A stretch of DNA of 64,000 bases, from assembly GCA_934168245.1 (NCBI GenBank), contig CAKPMY010000006.1, positions 22,170-86,169 on the forward strand, given 5' to 3'. This document shows positions 18,516-27,285 of this stretch, one piece after another. The notes beneath the pieces were generated by a model. The model saw only the letters and a list, made by a program, of their open reading frames with translations. It did no database searches and was not told where the DNA came from. The stretch's first letter is position 1; the number at the start of each line of letters is the position of its first letter. The DNA is from an uncultured Bacilli bacterium (lineage in GTDB: Bacteria; Bacillota_I; Bacilli_A; RF39; UBA660). The position numbers were made by a program, and so were the translations under genes.

Positions 18516-18532
18516 TTTCATCACCAGTGCTT

Positions 18533-18561
18533 ATTATACTATATTTTCAATTTATGTGCAA
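18533..18561 (-). promoter_or_regulatory. Sigma-A type promoter of the small minus-strand gene
   Basis: On the minus strand: TTGCAC (18561-18556), 17 bases, TATAAT (18538-18533). Confidence 0.65.
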
Positions 18562-18580
18562 CAAAATGCTAACTTTATGT

Positions 18581-18586
18581 TATAAT
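18581..18586 (+). promoter_or_regulatory. -10 box for the 1446-aa orphan gene
   Basis: TATAAT, 30 bases before the ATG. The matching -35 (around 18557-18563, TGCAACA) is weak and would overlap the -35 of the divergent promoter. Confidence 0.5.
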
Positions 18587-18616
18587 ATAGGGACTTTTAT
18601 AGCCGGAGGTGGGGGT

Positions 18617-21600
18617 ATGGCTTTGGAAATTTTTCGAGATGGACAATTTTTTAAGAAAAGAATATTTGAATATAAGTATGCTCATAGTATTTTAACACCT
18701 TCGGATTTAGTAGGGCTTGATGATGCATATTTAGATAAGTTTAAGGCAATCGCTGATAGGATGAGTCTAAAGTATCGAAATACTTTACTATTTACGACAC
18801 TTGGAGTTAAGAATGTTATCAAATTATATAATTTTTCGAAAGATGATTATATGATGATTGACCAGTTATTAAAGCCTTTTGTGGCTAAGTCTAGTTACTT
18901 AATTTATTCAGATGATGCTTTAATTAAACTTAGAGAAATATGTGAACAGGATGTGAGTAGAGCAAGAGAATATATTTTTAAAGAGACTAGAAAAATAATT
19001 TTAGATCGTAAACAAGAAAATATTGAACTTTTATGGCTACAGAGTAGGTGGCCAAAGGAGTTTTTGGAAGAAAACTCGGATATATTTTTACGTGATAAGA
19101 ATGTGAGTAAGAAATTAGTACAAAAATATTATAGAAGAAGATTAACAATTTTAGATTATTGTGATAATTTAGAGGTTTTTAAAGATAAAAGAATTGTTCC
19201 CTTTTTTGGTGATAATAACGGTATAATATTTCAACTGGTACAAAGATTTGGAGAGGAAAAGACAGAAGAATTTATTAAAGAACATAGTGAGTTGGTACGA
19301 AAATGTTCGTTAAATTTAGGGGCTTTTACTGAGGTAGGATTTAGATGCGAAAAGGGTATTGAAGAGTATTTTAGAGCAGCATTAAAATTTGAGTTAGTAG
19401 ATCAATTTTTTGGATATTATAGATCGCTTAAAGCACCAGGATTTACTTGGACGAAAGACCTTGGTTTTAAATTTGTACATAAATTTAAGACGACAAACGA
19501 TTTGCTTAGTTATGATGCTGATACGGTTGTTTTGGACCTTATTCAACAGTATGCAGTTAATTTTTTTGGAATAGATAATATTAAAAGACTTCAGGAAGAG
19601 ACTAAACTTTTTTCAGGAAGTCAGGGAATGAATGTTTTAAATTTATTAGCAGATTCAATCTATCATATGCAATTAAATAATTTTCCTTTGTTTTCGAAGA
19701 TTAGTGATATATATTATAATAATATGACATATGAGGCATTTGAAGAGATGATTGCTTATATCATAGGATATTTAAGAATGGATGGAACATTTGAAGACTC
19801 AAATGTTATATATGCTTATATAAGTGATAAATACAAGAAAAGGAGACCTTATTTATTTGCAAATGGTAGCATGCCAGAAGAACTTAGAAGGGCAATTAAT
19901 TTTAATGAGATTACTGTTAAATATATCTTAGAACATAAAGAGTTTTTAGAATATCTTATGGATAGAAATTTAGGAGAAATTATTTCACCATTTGTTGAAG
20001 TTATGCATGATGATAAAAATGGAACAGAAATGAGTTCATTTAACTTCTTTAAAGATTATTGTACTAGATTTGGTAATGAGGCTTTATTAGAACTAATATT
20101 TAAGTATGGAATGGCATTTGAGGAAAGAAGAGTACTTGATAGTTTTGGAACGAACTTTTCTAAATGTTCTAAAGAAGAAATTGATAAAGCGGTTAGGAAA
20201 AATATTGCAGAAGAGATTAGAGGTGGTTTTTTTGACTACTCAATGCTTGCAAGTGATCAGGCTTTTAGAAGAGAATATCCAGAATTTTTTATCAATTTAG
20301 ATAAAATTAAGTGCAGTGAGGAAGAAAAAGCAATAGTTTATAGATTGATATATTCACGAGAAATTTCTTTTGCTGATGTAAGAAAATATCCATACTTGGT
20401 AGAAATACTTAAGGATAAGCCATTAGATATAATTTTTATTAAGGAGTTTGGAAAAAAACCAAAAGGTGAGTTTAAGAATATGGTTAATAATAAAACTTTA
20501 GTACTTAGAAAAATTGGTAATTATAATTTTTTGAAGTTGTGTGAAGAGTTTGGTTGTTATATGTCTGATTTTGCGGCTAATATTATTTCGGCTTATGAGT
20601 TGGATAATAGTCTTTTATCTGAGGAGTTAATTAAGAAACCATATTATTCCTTTTTTAGAGATGTAATTTTTAAGTGTTGTTTAAATGGAAAAATCTTTTA
20701 TTCTGGTGAGGATGCTCCACAGTTTTTAAAAAGGAGCCATCCGGAGTTATTTTTGGATTCTTCGGCACCAGATGAGTTAAAGAATGTCTTTTATGGCAAA
20801 GAGTGTACAATGGATTTAGCTGATCTAGTTCGTCATCCAGAATGGAGAGGTTATTTAGTTGATAAGTCTTTAAGAGCAGCTTTAATGAAAGGGCCGGATA
20901 GATCTGATGCACTTTTTGATTATTTAGGACGCTTTAACACTAGTGAAGAAATGTTTGATTTTACTATTAAGAATATGCCTGTTGTGAGACAAATGATAAA
21001 ACTACATAGAGTTCCAGAGATGATTAAATGGTATGAGTTGGTAGGGATTAATATACCGGATTCTGTTGTTATGTGTAATGTAGATGCGGGAAGTAGTGAA
21101 GAAGTAAAGAAATTCTTAGATGGTCGTAATAATTGGAGAATGTTTATGAAAATAAATAGATTCACTGGTGATTATGAGTCGAAGGATGCACTACTTAAAC
21201 TTGCTTATTGTTTTGGAGTTTTTGATGAAGATAAGGCAGGTACTGGAAAGTTATTGAATCTAATAACAGGTATTCCTAGGGTAATAGATAAAGATACTTA
21301 TCATGAACTTTTGGCGGCTTTAAAGAAAGAAGGAAAAAGTTCCATGATAAAAGCAGGCTACAAGAGGCTTTTGGAAGAAGGCTTTATAGATGATATTGAA
21401 AAGAATGAGATTAATAAAATATATATTCCTAATAAAGATGGAAGGTATACTTTAAATTTTAATCCACAGAATTATCCGGTAGTAGCATATTATCTTCGAG
21501 AAGTATTTGAAGAGAATTGTCCAAGTTCATATGTATTTACTCCTTCTTTAGTCCATAAATTATTTAGTGGTTGTAGTATGGAATATAGTCCAGATTTTAG

Positions 21601-22957
21601 AGATTTCTTTTTAGAAAACTATAGGGAAATTTTAGAAGATTTTGATAATAGAGGATATATTTCTAATATACAGAGGAGATTTGATGATATTAAACGTGAT
21701 AATTCTAATCGAAAGTTGACATGGGATTTGGCTGTTAGTTATGTTCAGACTAATAAGTATGAAGCAGAAGATGGGAATGAGTATGTAGCCAGAGTTTCGG
21801 GTATTGCTGGATATGATGAGAAGTATTTTGAGTGTTTAGAAAGAATTTATGATTATGGAAAACAAAGAACATTTAGCAGCATTCCGAAAGTTCAAGGAAC
21901 ATGGAATGATTTTAAATATGAAATGTTAGATTTAGTTGATCCTTTATGTATGTGTGTTGGTACTTTAACGAACTGTTGTCAAGAAATTAATGATTTAGCA
22001 GAAAGTTGTATGATTCATAGTATGATTGATGAAAATGGTCGTGTTTTTGTGATTAGGGATAGTGAGGGAAGAATAGTTTCACAGAGTTGGGTCTGGAGAA
22101 ATGGTAATACTCTTTGTTTTGATAATATTGAGGTACCAGATAGGGCTTTTAAGAAACATGAAAATGAATTGACGGATAATATCTATGATATTTATATGGT
22201 GGCAGCAGAAGAGGCGATTGATGTTGAAGAGAAAATGTATGCAGAGAAGTTTCAGGCTGGGGAGATAAGCGAAGAAGAGTTTAGAAAAATGCGCCTTGGT
22301 AAAGTTACAGTTGGACTTGGATATAATGATATAGCAGAGACAATTAAGAAAAGAGCCAAAGAAGATTATACTAATACTAGACCTTTAGCCTTTGATTCTC
22401 CATTAGGAGAAGAGTATGATAAATATTTATATACTAGTGATTCGGCTGTACAATATTCTTTAGTGGAGAGGAAAGACTTTAAATCTTATAATGCATATCC
22501 TAAGACTTTATATACTGATACATATTCAGTTTATGCAGAAGATGATTTGGACAGTGTTGATATTAAGCATTTAAAGGCTCTTAGAGACACTAATGAAAGT
22601 GATGTTTTCTTAAATATTGATGAGGTTTATTCAAGTAGAGATATTTTTGAATATATAGCAGAAAAGTATAAAGTCTTACCTTCTAATATGAAGATATTAA
22701 TGAATCCTAACTTGGCAGTTATATATGAAGAAAGTGATGACAAAATAGAAGTTCTTGATATATATTATTGTAGCCATACTGGAGAAGAAGATGAAATTGA
22801 TATAACTGAGGCAGTTACTTTACAGTTAGGAGTAGCAATTAGACAGATTTCTTTAGAGAAGAATGTTGCTGTTAGAGAGTTAGGAGATAGGAAAAAAGCA
22901 TTATATGATAAGGCTATTAATATGGCTGAGAAAGATGAAAAAGTACTTAAAAAATAA
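18617..22957 (+). CDS. Very large (1446 aa) protein of unknown function
   Basis: The frame stays open upstream to 18476, but GGAGGT six bases before the ATG at 18617 fixes the start. The protein has no signal peptide or membrane helices. Most of it (to about residue 1080) is a long run of helix-rich, repeat-like segments with recurring YPEFF/HPELF/HPEWRGY-type motifs (for example near residues 555, 710 and 740), suggesting a solenoid. A distinct C-terminal region begins near residue 1085, with cysteine-rich LCMCVGTLTNCCQE near 1109 and a beta-hairpin run (FVIRDSEGRIVSQSWVW...LCFDNIEV, 1141-1170). That run resembles the core strands of GNAT acetyltransferases or of PcfJ-like proteins; I cannot decide which. 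No catalytic assignment is offered. It is closed by a clear terminator. Confidence 0.65.
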   Translation: MALEIFRDGQFFKKRIFEYKYAHSILTPSDLVGLDDAYLDKFKAIADRMSLKYRNTLLFTTLGVKNVIKLYNFSKDDYMMIDQLLKPFVAKSSYLIYSDDALIKLREICEQDVSRAREYIFKETRKIILDRKQENIELLWLQSRWPKEFLEENSDIFLRDKNVSKKLVQKYYRRRLTILDYCDNLEVFKDKRIVPFFGDNNGIIFQLVQRFGEEKTEEFIKEHSELVRKCSLNLGAFTEVGFRCEKGIEEYFRAALKFELVDQFFGYYRSLKAPGFTWTKDLGFKFVHKFKTTNDLLSYDADTVVLDLIQQYAVNFFGIDNIKRLQEETKLFSGSQGMNVLNLLADSIYHMQLNNFPLFSKISDIYYNNMTYEAFEEMIAYIIGYLRMDGTFEDSNVIYAYISDKYKKRRPYLFANGSMPEELRRAINFNEITVKYILEHKEFLEYLMDRNLGEIISPFVEVMHDDKNGTEMSSFNFFKDYCTRFGNEALLELIFKYGMAFEERRVLDSFGTNFSKCSKEEIDKAVRKNIAEEIRGGFFDYSMLASDQAFRREYPEFFINLDKIKCSEEEKAIVYRLIYSREISFADVRKYPYLVEILKDKPLDIIFIKEFGKKPKGEFKNMVNNKTLVLRKIGNYNFLKLCEEFGCYMSDFAANIISAYELDNSLLSEELIKKPYYSFFRDVIFKCCLNGKIFYSGEDAPQFLKRSHPELFLDSSAPDELKNVFYGKECTMDLADLVRHPEWRGYLVDKSLRAALMKGPDRSDALFDYLGRFNTSEEMFDFTIKNMPVVRQMIKLHRVPEMIKWYELVGINIPDSVVMCNVDAGSSEEVKKFLDGRNNWRMFMKINRFTGDYESKDALLKLAYCFGVFDEDKAGTGKLLNLITGIPRVIDKDTYHELLAALKKEGKSSMIKAGYKRLLEEGFIDDIEKNEINKIYIPNKDGRYTLNFNPQNYPVVAYYLREVFEENCPSSYVFTPSLVHKLFSGCSMEYSPDFRDFFLENYREILEDFDNRGYISNIQRRFDDIKRDNSNRKLTWDLAVSYVQTNKYEAEDGNEYVARVSGIAGYDEKYFECLERIYDYGKQRTFSSIPKVQGTWNDFKYEMLDLVDPLCMCVGTLTNCCQEINDLAESCMIHSMIDENGRVFVIRDSEGRIVSQSWVWRNGNTLCFDNIEVPDRAFKKHENELTDNIYDIYMVAAEEAIDVEEKMYAEKFQAGEISEEEFRKMRLGKVTVGLGYNDIAETIKKRAKEDYTNTRPLAFDSPLGEEYDKYLYTSDSAVQYSLVERKDFKSYNAYPKTLYTDTYSVYAEDDLDSVDIKHLKALRDTNESDVFLNIDEVYSSRDIFEYIAEKYKVLPSNMKILMNPNLAVIYEESDDKIEVLDIYYCSHTGEEDEIDITEAVTLQLGVAIRQISLEKNVAVRELGDRKKALYDKAINMAEKDEKVLKK

Positions 22958-22967
22958 ATAGGTAATG

Positions 22968-23006
22968 GAAGAGATCAGGAACGGGTCTCTTCTTTTTATT
23001 TTTCTT
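22968..23006 (+). terminator. Rho-independent terminator after the 1446-aa gene
   Basis: GAAGAGATC/GGTCTCTTC stem (one G-U) with an AGGAACG loop, then TTTTTATTTTTC. Confidence 0.8.
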
Positions 23007-23029
23007 TTTAAAAAAAATTAAAAAAAGTA

Positions 23030-23058
23030 TTGAAAAACGAAAATGCTTTTGTTATAAT
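23030..23058 (+). promoter_or_regulatory. Sigma-A promoter of tRNA-Met
   Basis: TTGAAA (23030-23035), 17 bases, TATAAT (23053-23058), 19 bases before the tRNA. Confidence 0.75.
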
Positions 23059-23077
23059 TGATTTGTTGATTGGAAAT

Positions 23078-23154
23078 GGCGATGTAGCTCAGCTGGCTAG
23101 AGCGTCCGGTTCATACCCGGAAGGTCGGGGGTTCGATTCCCTCCGTCGCTACCA
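23078..23154 (+). tRNA. tRNA-Met (anticodon CAT), elongator type
   Basis: A complete cloverleaf. The acceptor GGCGATG pairs with CGTCGCT; the anticodon stem is TCCGG/CCGGA with loop TTCATAC; the T-arm is GGGGG-TTCGATT-CCCTC; the discriminator is A and CCA is encoded. The anticodon stem lacks the three G-C pairs of initiator tRNA, and the sequence is close to Bacillus elongator tRNA-Met. tRNA-Ile(CAT) is unlikely but not excluded. Confidence 0.93.
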
Positions 23155-23167
23155 TTTGTAAATGTTC

Positions 23168-23198
23168 GCTCGGAGGTTGTTTCCGAGCTTTTATTTTT
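23168..23198 (+). terminator. Rho-independent terminator after tRNA-Met
   Basis: GCTCGGA/TCCGAGC perfect stem followed by TTTTATTTTT. Confidence 0.8.
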
Positions 23199-23257
23199 AC
23201 CTTTATGGTACTTTATTTTTTTCTAATAATGTTGTAAAATTAAATTGTTAAGTTTAT

Positions 23258-23333
23258 TGCCCTATAGCCAAGTGGTAAGGCAGTGCGCTCTGACCGCACC
23301 ATTCCGTTAGTTCGAATCTAACTAGGGCAGCCA
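23258..23333 (+). tRNA. tRNA-Gln (anticodon CTG)
   Basis: The acceptor TGCCCTA pairs with TAGGGCA; the D-arm begins GCCAAGTGGTAAGGC; the anticodon stem is GTGCG/CGCAC with loop CTCTGAC (anticodon CTG, reads CAG); the T-arm is GTTAG-TTCGAAT-CTAAC; the discriminator is G and CCA is encoded. The U1-A72 pair and the CATTCC variable loop are typical of bacterial tRNA-Gln. A TAAAAT box lies at 23235-23240. The GltX-type synthetase gene starts 31 bases downstream. Confidence 0.93.
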
Positions 23334-23364
23334 ATATGTAGAATAATACAGCGAGGTGTATTTT

Positions 23365-25023
23365 ATGAATAAAGAAGAAAGATGTGAGTTAGCCGAGATT
23401 TTATTTCCTAATATTACAAAGACTAGGGAATATTATGAAGAGTTATATCCAGAAAGAGACTTACCAGAAGGAGCAATGGTAACTAGATATGGTCCATCAC
23501 CAACGGGAAGTGTTCATTTAGGAAACTTATACTCAGCATTTTGTGATATGGTTTATGCTAGACAAAGTAAAGGTGTTTTCTTTTTAAGAATAGAAGATAC
23601 TGATCAAAAACGTATGATTGATGGTGGTATAGAAAATATTGTCGATGTTTTGCATGGATTTGATATTTTACCTACAGAGGGTTATAGTTTTGGAGGTAAG
23701 TATGGGACTTATCAACAAAGTGAACGTGGAGATATTTATCAAACCTATATAAAAGATTTAATTAAACAGGGACTTGCTTATCCATGCTTTATGACTGAAG
23801 AAGAACTTAATAATATAAGAGAAGAGCAAGAGATAAATAAAGTAAGGACTGGTGTTTATGGAATTTATGCCGTGGATAGAGATTTATCACTTGAAGAGAT
23901 AAAAGAAAAACTTGCTAGAGGAGAAGAATATGTAATTAGATTAAAATCTCCTGGAGATGCTAGTAAGACAATAGAAGTAGTTGATTGTATTAAAGGAAAA
24001 ATGAGGTTTCCAGAACATGATACAGATACAGTGCTTTTAAAGAAAAATGGTATTCCTACTTATCACTTTGCACATGCTATTGATGATCATTTGATGCATA
24101 CAACTCATGTTATTCGTGGAGATGAATGGGTTTCTAGTTTACCTTTACATATTCAATTATTTGAAGTTCTTGGCTTTAAAAAAGTTCAATATGCACATAT
24201 TGCTCCTATTACAATTAAAGATCAAGAAACAGGAACAATTCGTAAGATAAGTAAAAGAAAAGATCCTTGGGCTGGAGTTAAGTACTATGAAGAAGGCGGA
24301 ATTCCAATAGAGGCATTACATCTTTATCTAGCAACAATTACAAATACAAATTTTGAAGAATGGTATTTAGCAAATCAAGATAAAACTATAGAAGACTTTA
24401 CCTTTAGTTTTGATAAACAGGCTATTGGAGGAACAAGTTTTGATGAGGCTAAATTTAAAAATATTTGTAAGACATATTTTTCAAGAAAGACTGGTAAGGA
24501 AGTATATGATGAGACACTTGAGTGGGCAAAAAAATATGATCAAGAATATGCAAAGTTATTAGAAGAAAATAAAGATAAAATGATCGAATTCTTAAGTATA
24601 GAAAAAGATGGACCTAGACCTAGAAAAGATATATCTAAGTATAGTGATGTTAAAGAAGAGTTCTCTTATGCGATTGATTCAATGTTTGAGAAAGAGAATT
24701 ATTCTAAATATGATGGAGATAAAATATATGATGTTTCATTAGTAGAAGAGTATTTAGATAATCTTAAGTTAGATGTTACTAATGAAGAATGGTTTAATAT
24801 GACTAAAGAGTTTGCTAGTAGTCATGGATATGCTGCTAGTCCAAAAGATTATAAGAAAAATCCAGATGAATATAAGGGACATGTTGGAGATATATGTGAG
24901 GCTATTAGAGTAATGGTTACAGGTAGAAGACAGTCACCAGACTTATATTCAATAATGAAGATACTTGGAATAGATAACATAAGAAAGAGAATAGAATTAT
25001 ATAAAAGAAGTATTGAGAAGTAA
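23365..25023 (+). CDS. gltX: Glutamyl-tRNA synthetase (GltX-type class I aaRS)
   Basis: A class Ic aminoacyl-tRNA synthetase attaching Glu to tRNA. The HIGH-type motif reads RYGPSPTGSVHLGN near residue 38, the glutamate-site segment FFLRIEDTDQKR follows, and the KMSKS-type loop reads KISKRK near residue 299. At 552 residues it is longer than the usual bacterial GluRS (about 480-500), with a divergent C-terminal anticodon-binding half. The ATG at 23365 has GAGGTG upstream; the in-frame GTG at 23356 lies inside that site. It lies directly behind tRNA-Gln(CTG). In Firmicutes without GlnRS, GluRS is usually non-discriminating and charges tRNA-Gln for GatCAB; whether that applies here cannot be seen in this window. 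A second, standard gltX elsewhere is possible. Confidence 0.88.
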   Translation: MNKEERCELAEILFPNITKTREYYEELYPERDLPEGAMVTRYGPSPTGSVHLGNLYSAFCDMVYARQSKGVFFLRIEDTDQKRMIDGGIENIVDVLHGFDILPTEGYSFGGKYGTYQQSERGDIYQTYIKDLIKQGLAYPCFMTEEELNNIREEQEINKVRTGVYGIYAVDRDLSLEEIKEKLARGEEYVIRLKSPGDASKTIEVVDCIKGKMRFPEHDTDTVLLKKNGIPTYHFAHAIDDHLMHTTHVIRGDEWVSSLPLHIQLFEVLGFKKVQYAHIAPITIKDQETGTIRKISKRKDPWAGVKYYEEGGIPIEALHLYLATITNTNFEEWYLANQDKTIEDFTFSFDKQAIGGTSFDEAKFKNICKTYFSRKTGKEVYDETLEWAKKYDQEYAKLLEENKDKMIEFLSIEKDGPRPRKDISKYSDVKEEFSYAIDSMFEKENYSKYDGDKIYDVSLVEEYLDNLKLDVTNEEWFNMTKEFASSHGYAASPKDYKKNPDEYKGHVGDICEAIRVMVTGRRQSPDLYSIMKILGIDNIRKRIELYKRSIEK

Positions 25024-25050
25024 TTTTAGATTTACTTCTCTTATTTTTTC
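25015..25050 (+). terminator. Rho-independent terminator of gltX
   Basis: GAGAAGTAA/TTACTTCTC perfect stem enclosing the stop codon, followed by TTATTTTTTC. Confidence 0.8.
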
Positions 25051-25060
25051 ACAGTAATAA

Positions 25061-25089
25061 TTGATTATTTTTAAGTTTTGTGGTAATAT
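25061..25089 (+). promoter_or_regulatory. Sigma-A promoter for the TPR-like gene
   Basis: TTGATT (25061-25066), 17 bases, TAATAT (25084-25089). Confidence 0.65.
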
Positions 25090-25122
25090 ATGAGGCAATT
25101 CATCTATAAAGGGGGATGTTTT

Positions 25123-26649
25123 ATGACAAATAGTGAAGTAAAGCATAAATTAAATAGATACTTAAATTTTAATAGATTTTCTGCAAAAGAGAGAAAAGAA
25201 GTAGAAAAGTTGTTGGCAAAATTAGAGTCAACTAATGATCCTGGACTTGCATTATACAGAAGCAAATATTTAATTTTTGATAAGAAGTATGATGAGGCTA
25301 GACCATTACTTATAGAGGCATTAAAGGCTGGAAATGAAGATTTTTCGGTTTACTATCTTTTATATAGAGTAGCAGTTGAGTCTGAAGAATTTGATAAAGC
25401 ATATGACTATGTGACTATGTGTGAAGAGACTAAGACTGATGCAGGATTTGATTTTTCTTTAGCATTAGCAGTAGCAAAGGCGACTAGAGATTTTGATCTT
25501 GATCCAATGTCTTTTGGTGAAGAGACAGAACAATGTCTTGATACTGATACTTTGGCATATTCTTCTAATAGAGCAGTTAATAAATTATATGTTTCAGCAG
25601 TAGAGGACTTTAATGCAGGTAATTATATAGCAGCAAGAAATAAAGTTGCAAAAATTACTAAGGTTATAGAAGGGCCTGATAATGTAATTCCATTTAATTT
25701 TAATATTTTGTTAGATAACTTAAATAGTTTAGTAGTAAGACAAAAAGATTTTTATTTACAAAGTGTAAGAGATCTAGATAGTTCTAAAAAAGTAAATAGT
25801 GAAGAGTTTGATAGAGTTACTTGTCAGAAGTTACTTAACTATATTAATTTAGAAGTTTCACGTGATGTGGAGTTGGCTGAAGAAATACTTTTAGCAAATG
25901 AGGCGGCTTTAGTTAAGAATGTTGATTCAGTTTTGGTTTATCATGTTAGAAAGAGAATTGCAGAAAGAAAATTATCTAAAGGAATGGGTCCAATAAGATT
26001 TGAAAAATATATGAAATATCTTGGAAGTATTAGAGTACTTTTACGTAGAAGAGATTATGATAAGGCTTTAGAAGTGGTGAAGGAAGCAAAAGAAAAGACT
26101 GGGGCTTTAGAACTTGATTACTATATGGGTAAAATCTTATTTAAGAAGGGTAAATTTGAAGAAGCAGAAAAAGTACTTTCTGGATATTTAGGGGCTGGTG
26201 CTTATAAAGCACTTAAAGCAATGCATTATTTAGCAACTATATATGCAAGTGATGGTAGAATTATGGAGGCTAAAGAAGTTAGAAATAGAATAGATATGCT
26301 TAATGATTATTTTATTGATGATGATATATTTAAAAAGCCAAAAGGTAAACCAGTTGATGCTAAAAAGAATGTAACAACAGCAAATGCTTGTCATGATATG
26401 AGAACAGAAATAGATAAAGCATATGAAGGAAGAAAAAAATTAGATCCAAAAAATTTTGATAGTTATCCTTTTTCTAAACAAATGGCACTTATAAGAGAAT
26501 TATATAGACAAGGAAATGCTGGGTTAGCAGATAGATTAACTAAAAAAGTTAGTTCACAAGTAACTGATCCGTTACAAAGAAAAGTTATTAATAAAGAGAA
26601 AGCAAATAAAGCATTATACAAGGCGAAAAGTAAATATGGACAAGGATAG
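25123..26649 (+). CDS. TPR-like repeat protein of unknown function
   Basis: A 508-residue soluble, helical protein. Several helix-turn-helix units have the Ala/Gly/Tyr spacing of tetratricopeptide repeats, for example KYDEARPLLIEALKAG near residue 60, EEFDKAYDYV near 88, DYDKALEVVKEAKEKTG near 313 and KFEEAEKVLSGYLGAG near 343. It probably mediates protein contacts; partner and pathway are unknown. I place the start at 25123 behind AAAGGGGGATG. An in-frame ATG at 25090 abuts the -10 box and is unlikely to be on the transcript. It is a single-gene unit with its own promoter and terminator. Confidence 0.65.
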   Translation: MTNSEVKHKLNRYLNFNRFSAKERKEVEKLLAKLESTNDPGLALYRSKYLIFDKKYDEARPLLIEALKAGNEDFSVYYLLYRVAVESEEFDKAYDYVTMCEETKTDAGFDFSLALAVAKATRDFDLDPMSFGEETEQCLDTDTLAYSSNRAVNKLYVSAVEDFNAGNYIAARNKVAKITKVIEGPDNVIPFNFNILLDNLNSLVVRQKDFYLQSVRDLDSSKKVNSEEFDRVTCQKLLNYINLEVSRDVELAEEILLANEAALVKNVDSVLVYHVRKRIAERKLSKGMGPIRFEKYMKYLGSIRVLLRRRDYDKALEVVKEAKEKTGALELDYYMGKILFKKGKFEEAEKVLSGYLGAGAYKALKAMHYLATIYASDGRIMEAKEVRNRIDMLNDYFIDDDIFKKPKGKPVDAKKNVTTANACHDMRTEIDKAYEGRKKLDPKNFDSYPFSKQMALIRELYRQGNAGLADRLTKKVSSQVTDPLQRKVINKEKANKALYKAKSKYGQG

Positions 26650-26673
26650 TCCTTGTTTACTTTTTTCTTTATT
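26640..26673 (+). terminator. Rho-independent terminator overlapping the TPR-like stop codon
   Basis: ACAAGGA/TCCTTGT stem whose loop is the TAG stop codon, then TTACTTTTTTCTTT. Confidence 0.75.
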
Positions 26674-26720
26674 TTTAGGAAACTTTGATTTATAATTTAT
26701 AGTATAGGAGGAGAGTTAAG

Positions 26721-27284
26721 ATGAAGAAAAGTACAATTACGGGTTTGGTTGTGTTAGGAGTTTCCTTATTATTAGTTGTCTTTGTAGTTGGTAAGTATAA
26801 TACTATGGTTACTAGTAAAGAGGCAGTTGATAATGAACTTGCTAACGTAGATGTATATTTAGAAAGAAGAGCAGATTTAATACCTAATTTGGTTAATACA
26901 GTTAAAGGGTATGCGGCTCATGAAGAGAAAGTAATTGATAATGTTACTTCAGCAAGAGAAAAATTATTAGGAGCAAAGAGTGTAGAAGAAAAGGCTCAGG
27001 CTAATAGTGAACTTGATAAAGCAATAGATGCTTTGATGGTTGTAGTTGAAAATTATCCGGATTTAAAGGCTAATACTAATTTTATTAATTTACAAGATGA
27101 ATTAGCAGGAACAGAAAATAGAATAGCAACGGCTAGAAGAGATTATAATAGTGCAGTTAAAAGTTATAATTCTTTAATTATAAAATTTCCTAATAATATA
27201 ATTGCTTCAATGTTTAATTTAGATAAGGCAGAGTATTTTAAAGCAGATACAGAGAAAACTGATGTTCCTAATGTAGAGTTCTAA
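26721..27284 (+). CDS. lemA: LemA family protein
   Basis: A 187-residue membrane-anchored protein. An N-terminal transmembrane helix (about residues 7-25) is followed by the LemA four-helix region: YNTMVTSKEAVDNELANVDVYLERRADLIPNLVNTVKGYA is the hallmark region (read over about residues 28-70), then LQDELAGTENRIATARRDYN and the C-terminal FPNNIIA. The function is unclear; LemA proteins are commonly coupled with TPM-domain proteins, as here, where the next gene starts one base after this stop codon. AGGAGGAG precedes the ATG, and a TATAAT lies at 26691-26696. Confidence 0.92.
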   Translation: MKKSTITGLVVLGVSLLLVVFVVGKYNTMVTSKEAVDNELANVDVYLERRADLIPNLVNTVKGYAAHEEKVIDNVTSAREKLLGAKSVEEKAQANSELDKAIDALMVVVENYPDLKANTNFINLQDELAGTENRIATARRDYNSAVKSYNSLIIKFPNNIIASMFNLDKAEYFKADTEKTDVPNVEF

Positions 27285-27285
27285 A

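Noticed and set aside
18476..18616. Upstream extension of the 1446-aa frame to 18476
   Set aside because: The extension runs through both promoters and lacks a ribosome site; the ATG at 18617 has GGAGGT at ideal spacing.
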